A stretch of DNA of 54,592 nt from Candidatus Kaiserbacteria bacterium (GTDB taxonomy: Bacteria > Patescibacteriota > Minisyncoccia > Phycocordibacterales > UBA2100). This document shows, in pieces, positions 26,701 through 38,700 of the stretch. How positions within the stretch are numbered: position 1 is the first letter of the stretch; every line of letters starts with the position of its first letter. The position numbers and the translations under genes were made by a program. The DNA is taken from NCBI GenBank assembly GCA_016217975.1, contig JACRFH010000051.1, positions 1 through 54,592 of the forward strand. The letters run 5' to 3'. The notes under the pieces are model-generated. The model was given only the letters and a program-made list of their open reading frames with translations. It was not told the origin of the DNA and searched no databases.

Positions 26701-29700
26701 AAGACCCGACTTGCCACCAGCAAGTTGCCACTCCCCGGGATAGTGCGATTGGGAATGCGAGGGGATGCTGACACAAGTGCGCGACAAGCGAGCCCCGTTA
26801 CTGCAGTATCCGGTCCGGCAAAGCTTGCGGCTGCGCAACGCAAGCCACCAGCGGGTACGCTGGCGCCGGCATCAGCTCCGGCGCCACTCGCGAATACCTA
26901 TTTTGTGCCGACTGCGGCGCAGGCGGCAATTCCGACGGCGGTTAATCCAGGGACGTGGAATCCGGTAAGCGCGAGCAAATGGAGTGCGGCTGATTGGAGT
27001 TCGCGTATTGCGGCGGTGAAGCAGGTTGCGCAGACAACGCCGGGGCCGGTGGGTGCTGCTTATGCTTCGGCGCAAGCGAATCTTGAAAGCGCAAGGAGAT
27101 GGTCTCCGTCGGGAAATATTTTCGCAAAGGTGTTTGCCACAGTAATGAGTCCAATCGCCGATATCAGAATCACTCAAGCGGCGCAAGACATCAGGACCGC
27201 GCAATCGCTCTCAACTCCCGTATCCGAGCAGCTTGATCCAAGCACCTGGAGCGACAACGCGCGCGATTGGTCGCCTGCGCAATTTGCGGTCCGCATCGCA
27301 GAAATGACGCAGCTCGCCGCCACCTATAACGACAAAAAATCTACCGCATACAATTCAAAACTCGGGCCTGCATTTGCGGCTGCAAATGATGCACTCAAGG
27401 CCGCGCAAGCGAAGAGAGGCAGTATTCTCGCCAAGACCCTTGATCTTGCCAAACGTCTGATTCCTGTTCTTGGTAATTCGGCAGACAATGACATTACAAA
27501 AGCTGGCGACGCAATGCGCACGGCGGAAAATATCGCCTTTGTTCAAAATATTGCTTTCGCCCCAACGCCGGCAACCTCTCCAAAAGATACGGGCGCGATC
27601 GCAAAAGACACGCCGCTTGCGTCAAGGACGCCAGCTACGAAGGTTACGACGGATAAGATTAAAATCGTACAAAACTATGTAGATGCGGTGCAGGCGCTTG
27701 CCGATGCCAATAAGCGAGAGACGGCATCCAACGCGCCGTCCTTCTCCAATCTCTTCAATCTGACTGCAGCGCAGCGCAAAGCAACCGCAGCTAAAATAGA
27801 AAAAGGTGTCGAGAAGGAGCGCATACTGCTCGCGGCCGCACGAGCTGATCTTGCACAATTTGGATATGAACCATTTGAAGATATAAAAGGAGCAAAGGGT
27901 ATCATCAATTCAAAGGGCGAAGTACTTGCGAGGTCAACAACTCCCAGTGGAATCATGGTGGTCGTCGCGACGTTCGACACTCTCGTAGCCAATCCGCTAG
28001 GCAACACGACGTTCACCTTCGAGTCTGATGCGATTCAGGCATATCGCGATGCCGTGCAGAAACAGATAGATGCAGGTGATGATGAAGCTGCGAGCTTGAC
28101 TGCTGAAGCGGATCAGAATGTCGCACTTAATTATCTAGAGAAAAAAGGATCATCACTGACGGATGCAAGAGCAAGAGCATGGGTGGATGCAAAGCAAGCG
28201 TCAGCGCGCGCAGACAAAGCAGCAATTGATGCGCTCAATACCTACGGTGCGGGATCGTTGCAACTTAAGGCGGCGGACGACGCTGCCGACGCCGCGAAGC
28301 AGGCGCAAAAAGATGCGCTCTCAAATCTTGCGTACAACGAACCGAAGGGATGGGCTCAATACTTCCGCCGAGCCGCTGCATTTTCGGTACCGCTAGGCGG
28401 ACTTCTGCTCGGCGCACTCGCGTTTGATCCTACCGGCGTCGGCGGCGCGACGCTTGCAGTCGCAAGTTTCTTCGGTTTTGGAGCGAGACTTTCCGATGGA
28501 ACAGAAGTTGTACAGCCATCAGTTGGTCGTCCATATCGGGTTGCTGCAGACCTGACGCAGTCCCAACAAGCACAATTAAAATCTCGGCTTGAAGAACATC
28601 GCAATGTTGCGCGGTCTGCCCAACCGTCGGAACTCAAGCAGAAACTGGCCGGTCTCGTAAATACGATTCTCGGCAAAGAATTTAATAGGCTTGGTTTACG
28701 TGATGCAGAAGGTAATTCGCTTTTCCTGCCGCTGCAGGCAAACGAAATAGGCGGCATATCGATCAATAGTTCTGCGAGCTATGATCCGCTTCCAGATAAG
28801 ATCGCGATACGAGATTTCGAATCAATCGCGCAAGCTCCGCGGCGATTCAAGACCCTCCTGCATGAAGCGATCCATCAAACAGGTGCCACGACGCTTACGT
28901 GGGGAAGTTTGATGGGTATTGGTGAGCCCGGACCGAAAGATATACGGAGTGGATATGACCCGACGTACAGTCGCAGCTTCAACGAAGGGCTCGTTGATAG
29001 CACCGCCGAGAGACTTATCCGCGAGAACGCAGCATTGCTTGCCAGTGCGTTTCCAGGGACCACTGTAGAACAATGGCAACAATTCAACTCTTCCACTTAT
29101 GACGACGAACGTGCGTTCAATGCGAAATTCAATCAGGCAATTGGTGCGGCGCAAGGGAAAAGTGCAGCAGAAGCGCGAGACGACATATTCCGTGGGTATG
29201 TGAAAGGCGACGATGCGCCCATACGGCAAGCCGAGACCGTATTTGGGAAGGGGACTCTCGCAATACTGCGCGATATGCGTCTCAATACATCGGACCAAGT
29301 CAGCAATATCAATGCATATTTCTTTTCGAATAATGCTGCAGAACGTCAACTTGCAGCGCAAAATCTTGCCAATGCTCGTACGTCTCTCTTTGCCGGGCTG
29401 ACTTCTGCGCAAACCGATCAGGCTCTCCAGAATATAGATGTCGCTATCGATGCCACAGATCGCGAAGTGCAATCTGAAATGACGAATTTGAAGGACCAAC
29501 TTAGCCGAGCTGTGAGCGGCGCATCCGCGAATGATCCGCAGGTCAACGATCTGCTAAAGAAGGTAAGTCTCCTCAATGCATACGTTGCCGCAGAAGCACA
29601 AGCGCAAGAACTTGCAGCGAATACCAAGGTTCAACCTCCCCAACCTCCACAGCCTTCGCAAAATGCTACGGCGGGCACAGCGCCCGCGGCTACGGCGGGC

Positions 29701-32700
29701 ACAGCGCAAACGGCGCCAGCTGCGCAAGGAATCGCACAGGGGAATCCATTTCCGCTCCCGAGCTTTATCAGCAATAGAATTCAAAACACGAATTGGGTGA
29801 AGCGACTTCCACAAGCAATTGTCGTAGGAGCAACTGTTGCGGTCGGTGCTGTGGCCTACTTTGCGGCGGCACAACTCGGTGTGCCACTTCCAGGTCATTG
29901 GGGGACTCAAGCGTATCTCGACACCGTCTGGCACGGCATCGGCACCGGCATTATCGCCGGCACTACGGCTCTTGGTGTAACCGCTGTGTTGTCGGCCGGC
30001 ACATACTTCTGGAATGGGCTAAAGGGCACGCCCAATGCTCCGCCGGCGACAGTTGCCGAGACAGAGCAGCAGCTTCCTTCCAACCGCACCAATTTGATAA
30101 CGCAGCTAGGTGTCGGCGCTGTGACAATCGGCCTTGCGCTTTGGGGCGCCCCCCTTCTCGCAGTTCTGCCAGTCGCAGTGGGCGGGTCCATTGCGGTCTC
30201 GTATATGAGCGGGAATGCCGTGCGCAGTGTCCCCAACCCTCAAGACAATACGACGATCACGGAGAATCGTGGAACGCTGTTCGGAACCGTTGCTGCAAAA
30301 TTCCCCGGATCGCTCGCGCAGTTTTTCGCAAGGTTTCCTTTCATTGGCCAAGCAGCCGTAGCATCGTCTGCCGCTGTCACGGGCGTTTTGGGACTTAATC
30401 CAATCCTTGGCCCCGCGACGATTTATGCGAGCATATATTTCTTCCGACCTGTCGTCTTGGCCATACTTTCCACATATACGGGGCAGAAACTTGCGCTAGG
30501 GGTTGAGACATTCGGGTTGCGAACGGTGCAATTCCTGACCGGCTCAAGGGATCTCACGTTCTTCGGATATTCTTTCCCGAAAATTTCTTTCGGTCTGCGC
30601 ACTGCCGGGCAAATTGCGCTCGCTCGCGCGCTTTCAATACCGCTCTTCTCTCTCCCAATCGGCGCGCTCTCCAACGTCACCGGCACGACTGCATACATCA
30701 ATACTATTCGCGGCGGCGTCTCGGTGGTACCACCAAACGTAGCGACCCTTGCGCTTGATATAGCGAAGGGGAAAGTCACCAACTTGGACGCGCTCACGTC
30801 GCGCGTCGCAAGTCTCGGGACAAGAAGCCCGGCATCTCCGCAGCCTGCGCCGGGTCAGCAAGAAATTCCGATAGCATCTGGCGCAGCACCACTTCCTGGA
30901 ATTGTAGTAGTTGAAACTCCGGCTCCAGTTCCAACGACTGGCGCTGGCGGTCCGCCTCCGCCAGACGCAACGGCTCCAAAGGTAACGCCGGTTGTGGCCG
31001 CAGGAGCGGTTCTCACCGCCGCACTCGACCAGTTAAAGGCTGCCGAAAAAGCAATTGATGATTTCAGGCAAGACCAAGAAATGCAAGATCTGCTTAGGAG
31101 TAATCCCACGGAAGGTCAGCGCAGGTTTGACGCATTACTAGCTGGGAAAGATAAGGCAAGAACAGATCTCGCGACAGCAGTGCCGCTATCTCAAATTCTC
31201 GCGGCAACAAAAGCATCAGATCTACCCGTTGGAAACGAGGGAATCATGCAGTATCCGATCAATCAAGATCTGCGAGTCAATGTAATGTCTGATTTGAGGA
31301 TCGTTGATGTTTCTGATCCGAGTCATCCTATCGTAAAACAAGTACTCGGTGGGAAGACCGTTGCAGATGTTGTGAAAGAATTCGGATCGTCTCCCGCGAC
31401 TAAAGGTACACCGATTGCCGTAAACACGCCTCCGGCGGCTTTGCCGACGCCCCAAAAAACGTCACCCGAGGCCCAGTGTGTGACGGCCGACACGAAGTTG
31501 CGCCGCCGCAAATTGAAAAAAGGAGAAAAAGGCGCGGACAAAGATGGCTACATCTACGACGACGTGATGATCAAAGACATCGTCCCGGGCGACGAGATTG
31601 CCTCTATGGATCCGATCTCGGGAGTACTTGTGTACTCGCGCGTGAATGCGCTCATCAACAAGGGTGTACAAACGATCTATCAGCTCACTACCCAGTCGAA
31701 TCGACGCATCCGCACGACCGATGCACACCCGTACTTCGTGCGGACGAAATATGACACCGGTGCGAAGGCTCGGGAAATTCAGAAACTGTACCGGTTTGAG
31801 GTGGATATGTCGATGAAGATCGAAAATTATAGTGCTGATTCGATCATTGCGATTGCGAACACCGAACAGTCATTTACGATTGAAGTATCGCGCAAGGTCA
31901 AACAGACACTTCGTGATCGTACGCGCCATTTAAACAAATCGAAGCGATTTCTCCCTGCAGTGTTCGCGCTTGGAATAGTCGAAGCGTTAAGAAATATGGA
32001 AACGCGCGTTCACGAACTCGTGATCGACACAGATTACCTTACGTACGACGCCCTTATTACACGCATTATCCACGAATTCTTCCCGACGATCCATCTCTCA
32101 TTCGATCAGGTCGGCAAGCACTCTACTGCGCACCTCGCGGCATACAAAGTACATAAGAACAAAAAAGCCGCGGACATGGTCGCGGCTATCGAAAGCTTCT
32201 CCATCAAAACAGAAAACGCCCTTAGAGCTACCTTCAGTTCAAACCTTTCGGCAGAACCTCCCGTTGGCCCACAGGCGTCATCTGATATGGCAAAGGTACA
32301 CGAACAAGATGAAATTGTCAAGAAGGGGGAGTGGACAATCGTTAAGGAGATTCGTGAAGGACAGATGATCGCGGTCACGTATGGCAATCGCGTGGTGTGG
32401 GAAAAAATCGTGAAGATCGACAAGCAAGCCCCCGAGCGTGTCTACGACATCGAAATCGAAGGCACGCATAATTTCATAGGGAACGACATCGTCGCGCACA
32501 ATACGCAGGTGGGAAGCACCCCGGCAGTTTCCCTCAATCAGCCCCAACCCGGAGAATTCGATTCCATCGCCGCGAATCCTCCGATCGTTAAAGCTGGTCC
32601 TGTCGCGAGCGCGATTCTCGATCAGTCGCAAGTTCAGTCGGACGAACAGAAAGCTCTCGCGATTTTCAACGCTAACTTCAAATCATGGAGTAATTTCTTT

Positions 32701-35700
32701 ATATCGCATAAAGACCAATTACAGGATATTGCAAGTCAACTCGATGCGCAGAATCTCAATAACACAATCATCGCCTCATCGATTAATTACGCGATAAAGT
32801 CAGGCAGTCTCTTGCAGGACACGCTACAGCGGGGCATTGTCGCGTCGAATGATTTTTCGACTCGAAAAGTTACTGCAGAACAGATGCAAGAACTTAAAGC
32901 GCTTGCGTTGTATGTCATAGGAGCGGAGCCGCGGCCTGAATTCGTAAATCTCCGATGGTATCAGCCGCAAACGGTTGCGAGGCAACTCGAACCAACACTT
33001 GCGGATCTCGACAGACAAGGACTAGGAAATACCCTGACAGCAAGGGCCATTGCCGATGCTATACAAGCGTCACTTTTGGGTCGGGAGACGAGACCTGATC
33101 TCGCTGACGCAAAAGCACTAGGGCTAGAAGGGAAGATACCGCAGCCACAGGCAGTCTCTACGGTGCCCCCGCCTCAATCATCTCTCGCAACACTCGCGAA
33201 GCCAACCAGCGGAGACTATCAGAAACTCTTCGCCGTATTGCTTCTCGGCGATAAGTACAAACAGAACTCGGCGAAATACGAGGCGATGGTTCCATTCATG
33301 ATCAATTCTGTAGCATTACCTGCTGGAACAGTCGAGTCACCGTCGATCGATTCATTCAAAACAGATGACTCGGCGAAAGCAGAAATACGGAAAGGGTGGG
33401 ATCAGATGATGGCATATCTTACGAAAGAATACGCAGCGCAGGGAAGGCAATTTATCGCACCAAAGCTCAATCTCGAAGCGACGCCGGAGGGATACGCATG
33501 GAGTCTGCCAGGCTATAACCCTAATACCAAGACCGTCACGATCGATATTGCGTATTACCGCAATGGTCTCGCATCCAAATATTCGTCCGACGGGACACCT
33601 ATAAAGAGAGTTGAATCAACCAACTTGATGAACGTCTTTGCCGATGCGGCACATGAAATTGGCCACCACGTGCAGTATTCCGTCGCACGTGCACCCAATG
33701 GGCCAATCAACGGAGATGCGTTTGAGCAAAATGCCGATCAGATAGGAGCGCGGCTGCTCGCTGGTGCAGGAATACTCACGCAGAAGAATGCGTTTCAGTT
33801 CTTCACGGCGGTGGTTGCTGATGCAGACGACATAATAAAAGCGCAGTCAACTAATGCGAATGCTGCATACACCGATCCCCACGGAGGCGCAAGAGAAAGA
33901 GTCCAAGCCTCGGCACAAGGCGTAGGAGACAAAGACTTGACTGCGTCGCTCGATACGCTCGTGAAAGCCGGTCTCACCATCGATTGGAACAAAGCGCCGG
34001 CTCTTGCAAGTGGACCGCAGAAGACCGGTGCTATCCAGATTCCGACGCAACAAGTTCCCGCCGGATTAAGCGGGCAAGCTCTCGCGCAGATTGGGACCAA
34101 TATTAAAAATGGCATCGATTCTCTGGTGACTCTTGTCCAATCCAGGTCTGGGCAGTCCACACAAGCGCAACTCGCGCAGCAGCAAACGGTCGCCAAAATG
34201 ACAACGACTCAAGTCGGGTCATTTGCGAATGATACTGTTAATACGCTCAATACTTTTTGGACAGATTACTTTGCTGTGCGTGGTGCCACATTTAAACCGA
34301 TCACAGCGGTTCCCGATGCGAACAACATAACCTATGACCTCCCGTCATCTCGTGTGTTATTTGATGCGGGACTTTTACAAAATCTCGCCGTTACAAGAGC
34401 GCCAAATGTAGGAAAGGAATTGATTGATGAAATTCTTGCGCACGAGATTGGACACGCATTTCAGCAGCAGGCCTATGGTATTGGAAGGGGTATTGGCATG
34501 CAGACGATGCCCGCGACTTCACAGCGATCTGCTGAATTAAACGCCGACTGGATCGCGGGTTTTAGTCTTGCAAAGACAGGAATAGTTGCACCCAATAACG
34601 CAGCGAAAGTCGCAAAACTAATCGCAAATTTACAATCTCCAGGGGTTCCTGGATATCCCACCAGTGCAGAGCGAGAACGTGCCTTTACTAGCGGGTTTCA
34701 GACAGCTTTAAACGGTGGAGAGGTTGATAAGGTGTTTGCGGAATATCCCATTACCGGCTTGTCGCCGAGAATCACATTTGCAATTCCGCAAAAGGGAGGC
34801 GGGATTGCACCCCAGCTAGCGGATCCGACAAATCTGATACGTGCGGCGGGGGTGATTGGGGGATGGATCTCGACTGCGTGGGATGGAACAAAGTTTGTCT
34901 TGAGTGAAGCGCGAAGAGAAATTCTTCCATTACCCGCAACGGGCAATACTGCGGAGCTCCCGAAGGCAACTCTAACTCCTGATCAGCAGGCCGCGATTGC
35001 TCGCTATGACGCTGCAAAGGCAGCATTTGCTCTCTCGCTTGTGAAAAATGCGACACTTCCGATGGAAGCATTTAATGCGGCTGCGCGACCACTTAAAGCG
35101 GAACTCGACGCGGCAACGCTTAATCTTTCTGATTCCGGAATCGTGATCACGACGGATGCTACGGGTCCGACCGCCATGGCGCTTGCATCAACAGGCCAAA
35201 TAATCCGTGCGACACCGAGTACTCCGGCGCCGTCGATTACGAAGCCGGACAAATTCGCTGTGCCATTCATCCAACAACCGACACTGGCTCGCAGTACTGT
35301 GGGAGCGCCGAAAGTACCCTTCGACTCCATTCTCTCCCAGGTTCAGGCGATGATTGGCAACAATGGCACGATAACGCAGGTCAAGAACAACGGTGGCCCG
35401 GTAATCATCGCGATACCGCAGATTCACGATGTGGGATATCTGCCCGGAGCGACAGGAGGTGTTGATGACAAGACGATCCAGCGCATCCAGGACCAGATCA
35501 TGACCATCAGAGCGGGCATCATTGTTGCCGGAATCTCTACGTCGCTTATCCCCGAGGGTTCACTGATGGGAAACGAAGAGACAATAGCAGGGGACGCGAA
35601 GTTCTACGGGATAGAAAGTAGGCAGATTGCCACGCTCATGATGAGCCAATTCACGGATTTCATCGGCAAACAGTATGTAAAAGATAACAAAGCGTCGCTT

Positions 35701-38700
35701 ATGTCGATTTTAGATACAGGGGGCATCCAAAGCCTGCAGGATAAGCTTATCGCCGATTACTACAAGTCTCCCCAATTCCAGAAGCTTCTCACGAATTACA
35801 CGGATGGCGAGCCAGGCGCCGACGCTCTTACCTCTGAAGAAGTTGACACATCTAAGGCAACGTTTGTTATCGCGGTGCACGACGCGCTGTTCAAGGCGCT
35901 TCCCGATGATCCCGATTTGGAAAGTGCCCTCCTCTCGGCGCGATTATTCATTTACCAGAGCCACGGTCGTATAGCGGTCGAACAGCGCAATGTAAATGTC
36001 ACGAATAATCTTGATGATCTCCTTAAGAAAATCGGATCGCAACCGGTCGTGCATGTCTTTGGTGCAGCGCATTTTGAGGACCATTACGACACCTTCTATC
36101 AGCAAGCGACGCACAAGATCCAAGATGCCTGGGATCAGAAAGGCTTTTCATATATCGTAATAACTCCTGCGGCGATGCTTGAATCGGGCAATGCTGTTGC
36201 GATCTCCTTGGCTGGCGAGTATCCGCCGACTCCCGCGGATGTGGCTGCGGATGACCAAGCAGCCAGAGATGCTCTCGCGAATGCAAAGAAGGTTGCAGTT
36301 GCCCCACAGACTCCTGCCGCTCCAGCGGTGCCGACGGCACTTCCGCCACAGCCGATAGAGCAGGCGCAATTGCCTAAGCCCGGTGCAGGTCCTAGTGCGC
36401 TGCCGCCCCAGCAAGCTAGCCAGCAGGGAATCCAAGACTCGGGCAAATATGTGTCGCTTGCTCAAGCCCGAGCACCAATTGTGCTCGAGATACAACAGGA
36501 TTCCGACTTGCGCCGCCTTATTATGGCCTCGACCCAAGCGGAGGTTGGCGGCCAAGGACCGGTGTCGGAGCAAGCGTACATCGAGTCTGCAATCAACCGG
36601 AACTTGAGTGAAAAGTCCGTGAATCCAAGTGTGACATTACGACAGACATTATCATCACTATATAATCCGGTCACCCAAGAAGGATATTACCCAGCTACAA
36701 CCATAAATAAACTCGGTGCTAGATTCTCATCTGCGGAGCAGGCACGCATGAATGTCATCATTGATGCGGTACTCGCCGGCTCCAACATCTCGAATCTCGC
36801 GACGGGCAATGAGTCGGGCCCAAATATATGTTTCGGTAACTGTGTTCCCGTGGTCGACCTTGCAACAGGAAAAACCATGCAGTGGACCTTTAATCCCGGC
36901 AGAGGTGAGCGCTTCGTCCTTGAGAGTCCGACCGTGGCTTGGAGGAATGACATGCTAAGCAAGCTCGGGCGGCCGGGAACTACACTTCCCGGTGCGACTT
37001 CGCAGTCGACGACGCTCGCGCAAGCGCTTGTGAATCAGGGTCGTATACAACTGAAGCAAGGAGAACAAATGATTCAGACAGGAATTGATCAAACCGCAGC
37101 AAGCCCTACGTATACTTTCTTTGTCTATGATCCTGCCGTCGAGTCATCAGGCCACACGGTTCAGATGCAGCAAGTTCCATCGGGAGTACAGACAGTGACG
37201 CTGCCTGCGGGGAAGATTACGATTGACCGTGTAGCGGTACTCGCACCCGATGTTGGAGAATTATATAAGCAGGCGATTCGAAATGGAGGATCGAAAGTAC
37301 GGCTCGGCGCTTTTGATTCGGAATTTGCCGCGGACGTTGGCCGAGCATTCGTTCGATTCTATGACATACGTAAGTATGTGCCGGGCATGACCGATGCACT
37401 TCGTCCGCAGAATGCGAAATACGGCGCAAAAAACAGCGGACACAAACTTGGCGAGGCGTTCGATTTCGGGTATAGGAGATTTAAACGAAGCAGTGATATC
37501 GCACTGTTCACACAGCTCTTGCGAGAGGAGGGCGTTGCCGTGAATCCAGAGCCGAACGCTCCAGGAGGGCCACATACCCACGCCGAGAAGAATCTGCGGC
37601 CATACAAAGGCATGCTCCCAGCGCTCGGAAATTCATCAAGAAATCTTACAAGCAAGAGCGTAAAGCAATTCGCACTCTTCACGCCAGATGCCAAGGGCGA
37701 ATTTACCCAGCAGATAGGGCAAGCATTTGTGCTTGCACCTGCTTCGCAGCAGTCTCCACAGGTAGCGACCACCCCCGCAGGCGGTGGGGCCAAGGATTTC
37801 TCGGATGGTATCAACAAGGCCGCTCTTCAACTCTTGCATAATGGTGACAAGATTCGTCCGGTCAAAAACAATCCTGATGCCGCAATCGTGACGCGCGGCA
37901 AGACGCAGTTCAACCTTGTGCCTGACCCGGCAAAGCCAGGTGTCTACAATCTCGTAAATAGGTCCACCAAAGCACTTGTCGCCTCCGCCGACATCGCGCA
38001 ACAACCAGCGGCGGCGCCTTCGCAATCGCTCGCCGATGCTCTCGCTGCGATAAATGTGCTGAACGCAAAGGGCCAGGTGGTTACGGTGATTAAAACACCG
38101 TATGCGCCAAATGGATATACCAATTGCACCAAAGTCGAGGGATGCGATGAGGCGCAATCTCCCAATCTCGAAGGAGAACTAAATAAGTCTAGAAAAACGC
38201 CCATGGTGCGCACCCTTGTTGATGTAGTGGAGGGCAAGAGTTGGTACATTACACTCGCGGGCGGCAAAGACCAGGCCAAGCGCGGGGATTTTTATTTCAT
38301 CCCCACAATTGAGTTTATAAGTCCCAAGGATCACCTGATCTACGTGCTCTCGACCAATGCAGCTCTTTTTCAAGGCAAAGGATCGAGATTTACCGACCCA
38401 GTGAGCAAAAAGACGTATGTGTATTGGTCGGGCATAGGTTATGTGCACGATATCGGCGGCGCTTTTCCAAACGGCACGGCCAAAAAAGATATTCCCGTTG
38501 CGCATTTCACAGGAATAATGAGTGATGCACAGGGCGCTCGCTTTGTAAACGCACAGGGGACACTGAACGGACCAAGCAAATGGATCTACCTGGGTACTTC
38601 AAGAGCGACAGCAATTGCGCTCTCCAATTCCGCGAAAAACGTCGCGCTTGCCCTTGCGCCTCCGCAACCCGGTACTTCGGTAGTAGCTAATCGGGATGTA

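Noticed and set aside
28822-29499. 225-aa minus-strand ORF
   Set aside because: Antisense within the giant gene, no domain or ribosome-binding evidence.
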